Origin: Anthostomella pinea
Lineage: Eukaryota; Ascomycota; Sordariomycetes; Xylariales; Xylariaceae
NCBI GenBank assembly: GCA_963556695.1
Contig: CAUWAG010000018.1
Location: forward strand, 2,232,001 to 2,296,000
Length of the DNA stretch: 64,000 nucleotides
Direction of reading: 5' to 3'
Of this stretch, positions 1 through 10,862 are shown piece by piece (within the stretch, counting starts at the first letter, position 1; every line of letters starts with the position of its first letter). The position numbers and the translations under genes were made by a program. Below the pieces are notes generated by a model. The model worked only from the letters and a program-made list of their open reading frames with translations. It ran no database searches and was not told where the DNA came from.

Positions 1-59
1 AACTCACCTCCGGAGGCAGAACATGGCGCCGGTGTACTTCTTGATGACCGCGTGGTGTG

Positions 60-1574
60 CTACAAGTTGAGGTATCGTGGGAGCGCCTGGCCACAGTCTA
101 CAGACAAAAAGAATGACAGCACGCTATGACAGGATAGCGCTCGGGTCACTGCCACAGCTAGGGGTCTTCTGGGCACGGAGCAGGACAGTAAATATGATTC
201 GATACGAGATAACGAGGGTGACGATCTTCGAAGCCGCGCCGGCTAGCTAGGTGATCACTGTCGGCAGCCAGATCGGGGGTATCACAGGAAATCTGCAATA
301 ACTCGGGGTTGGCTTCAACAAGTGTGTCGTCAGCGCGAGCAAGTGAGCAACTGCAAGAGGCTGCGTTTCAATTGAGGGAGAACCAACCTGGAAGTTTAGC
401 AGGATTATGTAACATCCCAACTCCGGCTCCCTCTAGGCTCTGAAAGCTAAAAACAGCACGCTAAATAAAACAGAACACCCGGACACCAGTGGAAGCTGCA
501 GATCGCGGCAGCTGCAGCATCCTCGGCCCCTCTCTCGCCTCTCTTTTTATTAGCCAAACCTCTCTCTGCCTGGAGCTACCCGTCAGTTGGAACCTTGGGT
601 TTAGTAGTTTACAACGTTTCCATTGCTCACTCTCTGCGGTGAGCTCGGTATCCACATTAAAGTCGTTGTCCAATCACTTCTTCGGGCTCTGGAGGATCTC
701 TGCATCTGGCCGCAGTCGCATCACCGCCGTCTGGCCACGCCAGCTCACACCTGCATCGGCGCCCAATCTGACGCCAGTGAGGAAATCATCAGGGCATTGA
801 TCTTCGGCTTCCTGCCACTTCTTTCCCCGTTGGTTGGAGACCAGAAAAGATATCCTTCTCTCATCACCGACCCGAGATCAATCGATCAATTCACTCTTGT
901 CGCTTTGTTGCTGCGAACGAAGGTGCGCTTCCGCCTGTGCACATATCATCACTCTCTACGGGTACCTAGGTACATACCTACTCACGCAGACGTTACCCGA
1001 GTCACAAAGCCGTGTCCTGCCCGGTATCTGGCCTCTGAGACAAGACGCCCGAGACATCGTGCAAACCCCAGATCCTGCAAGAGCTTGCACTAGCAGAACT
1101 AGCAGACGCATCACAACGCATCACCAACCCGAAAAGACACGCCAATTCACAACTGGGTAATTGGCGAGGCTGGCTGGCTGGCCCACCTTCTGGAAGCACA
1201 GGTCACCGCTTAACGTCCCGGTACGTACCTGTCCGATTGGCATTGGAGAAACATCATCGACTTTTGGAGCACTGCCCAAAAAAAAAACCCATTGCGCCGT
1301 CTCTCCCGGTGCGACCTCACCTTTACCTCATCTCCCTCCTCCCGCCCCGTCGACTGTCAACTGCCCGTTCTTCGTTCTTCGAGGATAACATAGTCATCAT
1401 CCATCTTTGCATGCACCAATTGACCGAGTAATACCATTTGCATTAGAACTGCGAGGCGTTCAACGGTCAGACGGTCTGTCACTGTCCGTCTCCCAGTAAC
1501 CAGTAACAGCTCCACGTTACTTGCAAGTGGGACAGCTGGAGCTCGCCTCAGGACATCTCCAGCTCAGACATTTC
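60..1574 (+). other. Upstream region and 5' leader of the EDC4-like gene
   Basis: No convincing gene was seen here. The part after about 1260 is pyrimidine-rich, as in many fungal promoters and leaders, and includes an A-run at 1279-1287. Several short upstream ATG frames exist (for example the frame starting at 1237), so the leader could carry uORFs if transcription starts early. The transcription start cannot be placed from sequence alone. Confidence 0.4.
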
Positions 1575-4500
1575 ATGATGGCGAGCTACAACACTCCGCC
1601 CGGTGGCAACGACCCAAACACGCCAAACAGCCACGGCCACCTGCAGTCCATGTACGGCCGTTTGCACGCTGCCCGCAACGCCCAGAGCGAAGATTCAGCT
1701 GCTGCCCATGACCTGTTGTCTCGTTTCTACAACAATAACAACAGCAATCAACCTCAGGGAAACAGACACCAGTCGTACTACGGCCAGCTTGCCACTGGTG
1801 CTGATTCGCCTCTGACTGGGCTGGACGACTTCCCACCTCCTGCCCCGACTCCGCCCAGCAACTTTGGTCACTCCCACCACCCTCCTTCCATGATGTCTGG
1901 TTTGGCTCCCATCGGTACCATGCCTTCCGACGCCGCGAGCAAGGCCGATCAGAGCGCCAATCTCCTGAATCTTCTCAAGTTCAAGGGCGCTCAGAGTCAC
2001 CAGAGTCAGAACCTGCAGGCCAACTCACAGGGTTCACCCTCCAGTCATGCCAGTTATGGTCACAGTCAGGGCCACGGTCATGCACACGCCCCGTCATTCG
2101 ACTCGTCCTCCAATGGACCGCCTGCCAACCACCCTCTGCCTTCGATCCATGCCCCGATTCCTATGCCTGCCGATCCTCAAGGCCTGCTCGCTACTCTTAT
2201 GAAGGGAAACATGCACAACGAGGCTTCGGCCGCGCGGGCGGAACCGCAGGTACAGTCGACTGAACGAGACAACTGGAACGCTGGTCCCCCGATGGACACC
2301 CAGCAATACCTTCTCAATCTACTGCATCGCCCGAAGCCTGCGCAGAGTGACCAGCCGACCACCCACGAGCAGTCACAGCCTACAACCCTGACTCCGCAAT
2401 CAACCAACGGCTCCATGGCAGACTACCCTAGAGAGTATGCTCTCAAGCAGACTCGAGGCGAGAGTGATTCGCATGAATCGACACCTCTACCCTACAAGTT
2501 CGGAGCGAAAGAGTACACTGAGTCTCCCCCGGCCAAGTTCGAGTACGAATCACCATCGTCTCAGCATACCCAGCGTGACACTAGCCGGAAGCCCACCCGA
2601 TTTGACTACACCAACCCTTTCGACGAATTTGCTACGTTGTCACCGCAACTCAAGGCGTCCAAGTCTTCGACACCCGGTACATCTGCTCCTGTGCCTACCA
2701 TGCCTACCGAGCTGCCTGCGGCTACCGCTTTCAAGGTCGTCCAGAAGACTCCCAGTGCGAATTCTCCAGAACCCCCGCCCGACAACAAACGACGACGAAT
2801 CAATGGCACGCGTTCTGAAACCGAGCCGCTACAAGACTCGCCCACCGCTGCTAGCACACCCACCGATGGCGTGCATGATAGAAACAAGGAGACTGTGTCG
2901 GAGGCCATGACGGATCTCGCCGAGAAAGCAGATATGGAGGCCCAAGAAGCGCTCGCACGGGCAGAGCAAGAAGAGGTACGAGCCATCATTGCCGAAGAAC
3001 TGCAAGATATGATGGGGGCCAAGACTGACGCCGAATTCCAGGATTTGGCCGAAGCTGCGGCGAGAGACATCAAGAAAGAGCTCGACAAGGAAGAGAATGC
3101 TCTAGTGCTCGAAGAGCAATATTCTCCCGAGGTTGCTCAAGCTATTCGCGATATTGTCGACGATACCGCTGCTCATGGTCCGGTCGCTGACAGTTGGGAG
3201 AGCGCCGAAGCCGACGAGATCGTTGTTATCGAGGATGCCCCCGACCCCATCATCAAAGTCTACAACTTCCCCATGAAGCCGTGGATCTCGATCACCATGC
3301 AAGACGCGGATGAGCCCCGTCCTCAATTCCGCGATGACGTCATTACCGACATCGCCAGGCTGAAGAAGGACTTCGACCAGATCGATAGGAATCTTGTTTC
3401 TGCAACCGAGCTTTACATAGCCTACGGCATGTCGAAGGCAGGTGGACTCCGTGTCATCCGCCAGGAAGATGGGAAGGACGCGAAACTTTTCACGGATACG
3501 AAGGATAGAGTCTTCAATGTCGCCGTGTCCAATACCCCTGCTGATGCCAACTCCACCCCGATGGAATGCATCATCGGTACCGGCATTAGTGGCACCGTAT
3601 ACTATGTCCAGATCAAGAGTGGCGACAAGGACCACTTGGATGATCCGCATTCTGAGCAATACGGATTTGCTCTGCCCCCGATCAGTACGCAGGAAGGCGA
3701 TGCACCTGGAGGTGTTTTGAAGACCCGAGCCAGAACTTCGGCTACCCACCCTGAGTATTTTGCGGTTGGTCGTGGAAAAACGATTAGCATCATCTGGCCC
3801 GCATTCGTCATGCAGAAGAACATCTTCAAGCCTGGCCATGACCGAGTAGTCGACACGGAAAAGCTTTCCCGGGAGTGCGCACTCCGCATTAACACTGGGA
3901 AGGCTGGGAAGGATTTCACGTTCAGTCAAGATGACACCACTATTGTTTCTCTGGACAAGTCTGGTCGCGTCAAGTTCTGGGATGTGCGCGACCTGACTGC
4001 GGCTGACGAAAACTCCGACTTCCGCTTCCCCATGCCTGCCCACACGTCCCTGGAGGTCAAGGAACCCCTGATGACCCTCAATACCACCCCCGAGGGCGAG
4101 AAGGCGTGGCCAACCTCTGTGTTACTGCTGGATAAGCAACGGCCTTACCAGAAGCGATGTGCCCTACGCTACATGATCGTGGGCATGAAGCAGAACCACA
4201 CTCTCCAATTGTGGGATCTGGCATTGGGCAAGCCTGTGCAGGAGTTCAACCTGCCCCACTCGAAGGAGTCGGATGCTGTTTGCAGCGTCATGTATCATCC
4301 TCAAACGGGCATCATCGTCGTCGGCCACCCTACGCGCAACTCGATCTACTTTCTTCATCTGTCGGCCCCGAAGTACACAGTTAAGGGTTTGTCTCAGGTC
4401 GATTTCATCCAGAAATTGGTTGCCAAAGACTCGTCCATTCCTGAGCCAGATTCCACCGCGGTCATTAGTGGTGTACGGGAGTATTCTTTCGCCAACAAAG

Positions 4501-6509
4501 GCGCTCTCAGGAGTCTGGACCTCTTGGTCACCCCAACCTCGTCGAACATCGATGAGCCATCACTCTTCGATCTGTACGCGATGCATTCGAAGGGTGTCAC
4601 GTCGTTTGCCGTGAAGCAAAGCGAGCTGGGGTGGTCCAAGGATAATAAGGTTATCAATGGGGTCGACGCCATCGAGATCGGCTTGGTGAAGATGACAAAG
4701 CTAAAGGAGTTGCCCAGTACTGTGGTCTCCGAGCCTCCTGCCACTGAAGAGACAGCACTGCCTATTCGGATCGCTGCCAGACCCTCTTTGAAGGAGAACA
4801 CACCTCCGCAATCTACCTCTACATTTGGCTTCGAGTCATCCAAGAAAGGTGCCGAAACTATTCAGCCAAGCGCACATAATGAGCGCAAGGAAGTTGATGC
4901 TCCCGTCACTCCGATCAACCAGCTCGATAAGTCCGAGAAGAAAGCAAGGAAGAAGCGCGAGAAGGCCGCCGCTGCCGCCGCCGCCGCGGAGAAGCTCGCT
5001 GTGGAGAACACTCTGTCCAACGTTGGCGCTCACTCTCCACGGGTCGGTCCAGTGTCTTCGAAAGGCGTTGACTCGAAGACCTCCTCGATGCCCCCTGCAG
5101 CACCGACAGTGTCGGTCGAGTCTATCCAATCTGCTGTCCAACAAATATCATCCGGTCTCGGGGAGAAGTTGACGGGGATTCTCTCCGAGTTCACGGATTA
5201 TCGGGGCAAGGTCGAGACTGAATTCCGCAGTCGTGAAAACACCTTCGCTACAAGTCAGAAAGAGCTGCTTGAACTGGTATCGACCGTTCTGAACGAGAAC
5301 GTGCAAACCGTGCTCGCCAGAACCATCAGCGATCAGTTCGACGATGTTGTCTTGCCACACATGAGCAACCTTATTACCAAGACGATTGAAACTCAGATTG
5401 ATGGCAAGATCGGTGGAAAGGTTTCTCATTCCATTCAGAATCAGATGCAGAAGTCACTGCCCAACGCTGTGTCTCAGGCACTGCAGAAATCGGACCTTCC
5501 CAAGGCTATTTGTGACAAGCTCGTGGACAGTGTTGCTATCGACATGGAAGAGACTTTCCGTGAGACGCTCATGACCGCCATTACTCCCATCTTCAGCGAT
5601 ATGGCTGTCGCCGCGTCTCGAGATATCGTAAAGGACGTCCAGCATCGAAACACCGAGCAGATCGGGCAGCTTGAACAGCGACACATCGCAGATGCTCACA
5701 AGATAGATCAGCTTACGATCCTCGTTGCGAACTTGTCTGACACGGTCAACACTATGGCCTCGAACCAGGCGCTGTTACAGGATAGCCTTCTCAGAATCCA
5801 GCAGCAGATTTCGCAGCAGGATCGTGTCTCTACAAGACAACCCCAGCCCAGTCACGCACATTCCCTACAAACTCAGCAGAGTCGCGCTACTCAGGCGGTC
5901 TCATATGGAAGCCCTGCAGCAAGTTCGACCAACCAGCTGGTCCCCTTCCCGGGCAGCTATCAGGGTAGTCATCAGGGCAGTCATTCGGGCAGTAAGGATG
6001 CCGAACTTGAGCATATGATTGCCAGCGTTGCATCCTTCATGGAGCGCGGCGAATTCGAGACTGGTCTGGTCCGTTGGATCCAGCTCCCCCGCAAGCACGA
6101 TGTATTTGACCAGTACATGGTCAAGTACAACCCGGAGTTCATGCAGGAGATGCCCGCTTTGGTGTCACTTTCGGTGGCGTCTGTTATAGCCGAACAGCTG
6201 GACGGGCCTCTTCTGCGCGAGAAAGTCGGCTGGGTCGAGGTTGTATTGAGCAGTCTACATGCCGCACTACCGCGTATCAATGTCGGTGCTCCTCCCGTTT
6301 CTATAGACGATGCCAGACTAAACTCCCTGCAGGATGCGCAGGTTCGTGATGTTGTCCCTAACATCATGGGCACATTCCTCGAGCGAATCGAAAAGCTCTT
6401 CATGCGGATCAGCAGCCGCTCACCTACGGATCCCGTCCTGCCGCATCTGTCTGCGATGACTCACATGGCAACCCGAATCCGGGATTTCTCTCGTAACGCA
6501 GGCTACTAA
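1575..6509 (+). CDS. EDC4/Pdc1-like mRNA decapping scaffold protein
   Basis: A single uninterrupted exon encodes about 1644 residues. The start is the ATG pair at 1575/1578; the frame runs further upstream but only from a TTG. Residues 1-400 are low-complexity, rich in Gln, Asn, Ser, Pro and His. Residues 560-960 hold WD40-type blades, seen as GKTISIIWP (about 734), SGRVKFWDVRDL (about 795) and HTLQLWDLALGKP (about 875). A Lys/Ala-rich charged stretch lies near 1115-1160, followed by long heptad-like helices (1180-1420). The last 170 residues (ASVASFMERGEFETGLVRWI onward) look like the helical C-terminal domain of Edc4. Family knowledge: Edc4 (S. pombe Pdc1) bridges Dcp2 and partners in P-bodies and promotes mRNA decapping. 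The role here is inferred from architecture. Another long WD40/coiled-coil protein is less likely because of the C-terminal domain. Confidence 0.8.
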   Translation: MMASYNTPPGGNDPNTPNSHGHLQSMYGRLHAARNAQSEDSAAAHDLLSRFYNNNNSNQPQGNRHQSYYGQLATGADSPLTGLDDFPPPAPTPPSNFGHSHHPPSMMSGLAPIGTMPSDAASKADQSANLLNLLKFKGAQSHQSQNLQANSQGSPSSHASYGHSQGHGHAHAPSFDSSSNGPPANHPLPSIHAPIPMPADPQGLLATLMKGNMHNEASAARAEPQVQSTERDNWNAGPPMDTQQYLLNLLHRPKPAQSDQPTTHEQSQPTTLTPQSTNGSMADYPREYALKQTRGESDSHESTPLPYKFGAKEYTESPPAKFEYESPSSQHTQRDTSRKPTRFDYTNPFDEFATLSPQLKASKSSTPGTSAPVPTMPTELPAATAFKVVQKTPSANSPEPPPDNKRRRINGTRSETEPLQDSPTAASTPTDGVHDRNKETVSEAMTDLAEKADMEAQEALARAEQEEVRAIIAEELQDMMGAKTDAEFQDLAEAAARDIKKELDKEENALVLEEQYSPEVAQAIRDIVDDTAAHGPVADSWESAEADEIVVIEDAPDPIIKVYNFPMKPWISITMQDADEPRPQFRDDVITDIARLKKDFDQIDRNLVSATELYIAYGMSKAGGLRVIRQEDGKDAKLFTDTKDRVFNVAVSNTPADANSTPMECIIGTGISGTVYYVQIKSGDKDHLDDPHSEQYGFALPPISTQEGDAPGGVLKTRARTSATHPEYFAVGRGKTISIIWPAFVMQKNIFKPGHDRVVDTEKLSRECALRINTGKAGKDFTFSQDDTTIVSLDKSGRVKFWDVRDLTAADENSDFRFPMPAHTSLEVKEPLMTLNTTPEGEKAWPTSVLLLDKQRPYQKRCALRYMIVGMKQNHTLQLWDLALGKPVQEFNLPHSKESDAVCSVMYHPQTGIIVVGHPTRNSIYFLHLSAPKYTVKGLSQVDFIQKLVAKDSSIPEPDSTAVISGVREYSFANKGALRSLDLLVTPTSSNIDEPSLFDLYAMHSKGVTSFAVKQSELGWSKDNKVINGVDAIEIGLVKMTKLKELPSTVVSEPPATEETALPIRIAARPSLKENTPPQSTSTFGFESSKKGAETIQPSAHNERKEVDAPVTPINQLDKSEKKARKKREKAAAAAAAAEKLAVENTLSNVGAHSPRVGPVSSKGVDSKTSSMPPAAPTVSVESIQSAVQQISSGLGEKLTGILSEFTDYRGKVETEFRSRENTFATSQKELLELVSTVLNENVQTVLARTISDQFDDVVLPHMSNLITKTIETQIDGKIGGKVSHSIQNQMQKSLPNAVSQALQKSDLPKAICDKLVDSVAIDMEETFRETLMTAITPIFSDMAVAASRDIVKDVQHRNTEQIGQLEQRHIADAHKIDQLTILVANLSDTVNTMASNQALLQDSLLRIQQQISQQDRVSTRQPQPSHAHSLQTQQSRATQAVSYGSPAASSTNQLVPFPGSYQGSHQGSHSGSKDAELEHMIASVASFMERGEFETGLVRWIQLPRKHDVFDQYMVKYNPEFMQEMPALVSLSVASVIAEQLDGPLLREKVGWVEVVLSSLHAALPRINVGAPPVSIDDARLNSLQDAQVRDVVPNIMGTFLERIEKLFMRISSRSPTDPVLPHLSAMTHMATRIRDFSRNAGY

Positions 6510-7897
6510 GGCAGCATAGTTCGAGTGCGGCCATCACATCGGGCGTTGATCATGTACATGAGACAGTCACATAGGCCTACCCTCGGGTGTGATCCACATG
6601 GTTCTCTCGCAGGTATGCCCCGCAACCTCCTTCGTAGCAGCTATCCTCGCCTAACTTTGCCCTGTAGAGAAATTCTTACTGCTTCTCGGAGGGATAACAG
6701 ATCCACTCGATCTCAGATAGAGTTCATCATTATCAGTACCGCACCACCTGGCATCACTCACCGGGAATTCGCAACACCATACGATGTGGTCTAATACGGA
6801 CCTTATTGGGGAGCAAACTCTACAGAGGATGAGCACCAGTGCAAGATGTTCGGGTCATGATGGGAGCAGCGGCCCAGGTAGTGGATGACATGGTATTGCA
6901 ATTCAGGGGCCAAACATTAGTGGGCACGGAACATATTGCACATAGCTGGCTGCCCGCATTTTGTAGACGCAATGATCGAAGAGAATTCATCTTTGCATGT
7001 AGGAAATACAGCCTGGTCGGTCGAAGGGCTTTGTAGAATAGCTGAATAGCAAGCACATGTTTCATCGACTCTCACTCGTTACGATAGGGGCGACGGCGAA
7101 CCAGCAGATGTTCGTCATCTCAACCTCGCACCTTCCATTTGACGTGGGCTGTCCGCTCTGTTCATCGTAATCCTGCCGGCGGTTAAGGCAGTGTATGCGA
7201 ACCACGCGTCTTCTCCGGAAAACCTGTGTATCACCCCGCGTCATACCGTGAGTTCTCAGGGATGCGAATCCTCCTTTGAACACTCTGTGCACTCGGCTCC
7301 CCACATATTCTGGATAATCCGAGCCATGACTCGCTGAGGCCGTGTCAACTCCTGATGATAGCATTTGCTGCGCCTCCACGTGTCGTATGGCATGTTTGGG
7401 GCTGTACGAACCCTTGCAACAAACAACATGAAGGACTCGACGCACTCCAGCCCGCACAGGCTCACAGCCGATAAATTCCCGGACAGCCAATTGTATCCTC
7501 CCTGCCGCGCAATGGGATGTCGATGTCAAACCCTTCCCTTTGGCACGGTGCCGAAACCCCCTTGGGCTGGCCAATGAGACGCGAGATAATGTTGCTGCCT
7601 GTGGAGGTCGACGACGGGATGGAGGATCTGGGTCTGGATCGACCTATATGGCTGTGTATACTTATGCTGGATCCCCCGCACACTTCTTAGATTTGGCCAG
7701 TGCAGTTCCTGAGTGACAGTGACAGTGACAGTGACAGTGACAGTGACAGTGACAGTGACAGTGACAGTGACAGTGACAGTAGTAGCGAACGTCTTCTCTA
7801 CCCTCACCTGGGATCAAACGAAGCCTCTCCCCTGCGCATACCTACCTCCCGAACCATCGCAACTTCGTCTACCGCCAGCCAGCCAGCTACGAACATC
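6510..7897. other. Intergenic region with no recognised gene
   Basis: Only short overlapping frames with no recognisable protein signature are present. The 3' end of the EDC4-like transcript and the promoter and leader of the next gene must lie here. The one structured element is the hexanucleotide repeat listed separately. Confidence 0.45.
7712..7780. repeat. Hexanucleotide microsatellite (AGTGAC)n
   Basis: About 11.5 perfect copies of AGTGAC run over 69 bases. In one frame it would read as a Ser-Asp run, but that frame has no ATG before the repeat. The first ATG of the downstream gene is at 7898, so the repeat probably lies in its promoter or leader about 120 bases before the start codon. 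Copy number is probably variable between strains. Confidence 0.9.
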
Positions 7898-8845
7898 ATG
7901 ACATTCAGGGAGAACTCCGCAACCGCCGGTGAGCAGCTCGACGGCAACAACAGGGACTACGACAAGAAATTCGGCCCGTACTGTGACGTACCAGCATCAC
8001 CGTTGTCGTCATCGTCATCATCCCTCGCCGGCGACGATGATGACGGCACCGATCTGCTCGCGCCATCCGAGACGATGAGTCCACCGCCGTACCACGGAAT
8101 GCCGGACTGGAACACGTCCAACGGAGATGACACAGCAGAACCCTGCCACCCCTTCTGGACCGCCTGGCACGACATAGCCCGCGGCGCAGGCCTGATTACC
8201 GCGGCTGGTTTTAAGGTGCCGCTTGTGGTCGTCGATGGCGTGGCAAAGGGGCTGTGGTCTATACCCCTGTTGTGCGGAGACGAGACGGCGCGGGACTGGC
8301 CGGATGTGACGGGGGTTCGGACGGGGTGTGTTGCTGCTGCGGAGGTATGCTTCTTTTTAACCTATTACCTATGTCCCTCCTCTCTCTCCTCTCACTCCTC
8401 TTAAGACCAGTGGTTTCGATGTTTAAGCTTTAGGGTATGAGAGGTATAAGAGCTTACTGCCATGAGTTTACTGACATGAGTTGATTCCAGGGCCTATACC
8501 ACGGTCTCTACGACGGCCTGACGGGCTGGGTTATCCTGCCTTACAAAGGCGCGAGGAAGGGAGGCGTCAAGGGTTTCGTCAAAGGGTGTGCGAAGGGGTT
8601 GGTTGGGTTGGTTGTGAAGCCGGCTTCTGGTAAGATTCATCATTCGGTTGTTGTTGGTGGTGGTGGTGGTGGTATTTGTTGGATTTAGCTAATGATGTGT
8701 GTGTGTGTGTAATGTAGGCGCCTTGGGCTTGGTTGGACATCCCCTTTTTGGGGTGTACAAGGAGGCGCTGGCGGCTAAGGTCAAGGTCAAGGTGGTCGTG
8801 AGGCGCGAGCGGAGGCCGAGGAGGGGGGTTGTGTCGTTGGTCTGA
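7898..8845 (+). CDS. Small protein resembling the C-terminal region of fungal sterol-glucosyltransferase-like proteins
   Basis: Three exons are read as 7898-8344, 8491-8629 and 8718-8845, giving about 237 residues. Donors are GTATGC and GTAAGA; acceptors are TTCCAG and ATGTAG; a CTGAC branch-like site lies at 8471. The N-terminal half is acidic and Ser-rich (a run of Ser near residue 35, then GDDDDG). The second half carries the Gly/Lys-rich signature KGLWSIPLLCGDE, GLYHGLYDGLTGWV, PYKGARKGGVKGFVKG and KPASGALGLVGHPLFGVY. I know this pattern from the tail of GT28/GT1-type sterol glucosyltransferase-like proteins in Pezizomycotina. No glycosyltransferase catalytic domain is present, so enzymatic activity is not implied; membrane or lipid association is only a guess. 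Intron 2 contains (GGT)n and (GT)n runs. Exon boundaries keep the frame exactly. Confidence 0.7.
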
Positions 8846-9402
8846 GGTCCGAATGACTGACTCTGAGCGGGAATGGGAGGAACCTGTCGCCCGGGGAGGC
8901 TGGCTGGCTGGCTGGCCTTTGTATAGTGGCGGTGGGGAGGACTTGTTTGATGTACGGTACGACCGCGATGAGTAGTCGGGGAAGGTTCGATGGAATATAT
9001 AACACAGTGTCTATGGTCATCGATCGGGATGGCTGATTATTGTCTTGGCCCGAGGCACTCAAGGAGGGATAGACATTGCACGCTGCATAGGGACAAGAAG
9101 ACGTCACTGACGAGACCAACAACAGCTCCCAGTGCTTGACGTTCCCCTACGCACAGACAAACTGGACTGGGTACTTCCCTTATTATAGAGGCAAACTGTG
9201 ACAGCAGCGATGACTTGGCAGACTCGATCGTCGTAGGTGGATGAAGTGAAGCACAACCCTCACACAGGCGCAATTCTAAATCCTTTCAGGGGTCTGGAAG
9301 TTTATACTAATGACTACCCAAGTCGTGTCCCAGCCTATCCAAAATCCTCTATCTACCTACGCACCTCACAGCCCGCCGACATCCACTGCCTGCCTGCCCG
9401 TC
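8846..9402. other. Convergent intergenic spacer, no gene seen
   Basis: This is the space between two converging genes, presumably both 3' untranslated regions. A short GGCT repeat lies near 8901-8916 (ctggctggctggctgg). No open frame with recognisable content was found. Confidence 0.4.
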
Positions 9403-10862
9403 TCACAGGTCCGCAAACGTGAGCTCGTAAGCAAAGCCGACAACCATCTTGGCATGCTCCAGCATATGCTCATAGCTCACCGTCTCCAGGGTATCGTCAG
9501 CGGTGTGGATATACGGGCTGATCAAGTCGAAATCAGCCTCAATGACGAACGCAGACGGGTACCCAGCCGCGGCCGCCGACGCGTGGTCCGAGCAGCTGTA
9601 GCCGCACGCCGAGTCGACGTAGCCGATGGCCGTGTAGGCGTCGATGACCTTCCTCACATAATTCGTCAGCGGCGCGTCGACGTAGTCGCCGATGACGCCC
9701 ATCGGGCCCGCCTGGTTGTAGCCCGTCATGTCCTGCTGCAGCATGGCTTTCACCACGGCGCCGGCCGAGGCGTAGGCGTCGTAGACATCCGAGCTGCCCA
9801 GCAGGCCGCCCTCCTCGCCCTGCGTGTACACGTTAACATCCTGTCTTGAAACCCGTACGGCCATTTTCTAGATGAAGAAGGAAAGGGAAACAACGAAGCT
9901 TCTTCCCGAATACAAGGCCCAGGGTCTTGGGATGGGATGTTTTTATACGTACCGCGTACCAGTGGAACTCGAGCGTGTGCGTGCCCTCGCCCGCGGCGAT
10001 TTGGGGTTCCGAGAGGAGCGCTTTGAAGGCCTCCAGGGTGGTGATGGAGCCTGAGCCGTCGTCGTCTGGCGACTGTGTCAGATGATCCCTAGAAAAAACA
10101 CTAGGAATGATATGCGTCCTTCTGCTATTGTTCCTGTTTGCAATGAATGGTATTGAATGCCAACTTACCAGCACCAGGAGACCGTCCAGACTTGTTCCGT
10201 CCGTTGACCGAGTCCAGATGCGCGCCGACGACGATCTTGGACTCGGACTGCCCGGGGATCGTGGCCAAGATGCTCTGCTGGGCGAACGTGTGGCTGAAGG
10301 CCGAGACAGAGGCATTGGCGGCGCCGCTCTCCGCGATGATCGACTGTACCTGCGAGAAGATCCAGTCCGACGCTTGTTTGCCCGTGTCGGACTTGTAGTA
10401 GCGGTTGTAGATCTCCGAGAACGTGGTCAGTCGGCTCTCCATGTCGGTCGTGCTGAGCTTGGTGATCAGGTCGTTGATCGTATCGGTGTGCGCCATCTCG
10501 GTCGGGTAGGAGACCGCGGCGAATTTGGCGGCATTCTTGGCGGCTGCTGACGAGGCGAGGTTGGGGTGGTTCGTGATGTCGATGAAGTTCTTGCCGCCCT
10601 GCAAGCATGTTAACAGGCTTCAGGGGCTGGACTCCGAGGTAGATCGTCGAGTATCGCAGTGGAGAGGAGAGTGTTGGGTTGACCACCATAGAGGCATCCA
10701 ACTGACCATCTTCAGCGCAAACTTTTCGTCCTCGTTTACGACCTGGGTAACTCCTGGGGCAACCTCGATCGTGAACAGATCTTCCTGGTTTGCTTCCAGC
10801 CTCTTGACTGAGAGCGCAGTGGAAGTGGCGGCCAGGGCCGCGACAAGCATGGAGCGAACCAT
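9403..10862 (-). CDS. lap1: Secreted leucine aminopeptidase, peptidase family M28
   Basis: Four exons are read on the minus strand: 10862-10707, 10598-10169, 10065-9953 and 9819-9403. They total 371 residues, close to fungal LAP1. All three introns keep phase (donors GTCAGT, GTAAGT, GTACGT; acceptors TTGCAG, GCCAG, CGCAG). A signal peptide ([18 protein letters not shown]) precedes a short propeptide. The co-catalytic zinc ligands of M28 are visible: His in VVGAHLDS (about residue 179), Asp in SPGADDDGSG (its codon spans intron 2), Glu-Glu in GEEGGLLGS, Asp in VIEADFDL and His in YIHTADDT. The CGYSC pair probably forms the disulfide known in the family. Family function is removal of N-terminal leucine and other residues from peptides outside the cell, zinc-dependent. 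Nothing looks broken. The gene converges on its left neighbour. Confidence 0.93.

Noticed and set aside
8..59. A possible internal exon on the minus strand (CTTGTAG acceptor, 52 bases reading HHAVIKKYTGAMFCLR, then a GTGAGT donor at positions 7-2).
   Set aside because: It is cut by the window edge, has no upstream start or partner exon and could be chance.
3102..4043. 313-codon antisense frame inside the EDC4-like gene.
   Set aside because: It is the shadow of a strongly coding plus-strand exon with conserved WD40 blades.
7700..7897. N-terminal Ser-Asp repeat extension of the GT-tail-like protein.
   Set aside because: The frame starts with GTG, not ATG. The first ATG in frame is 7898.
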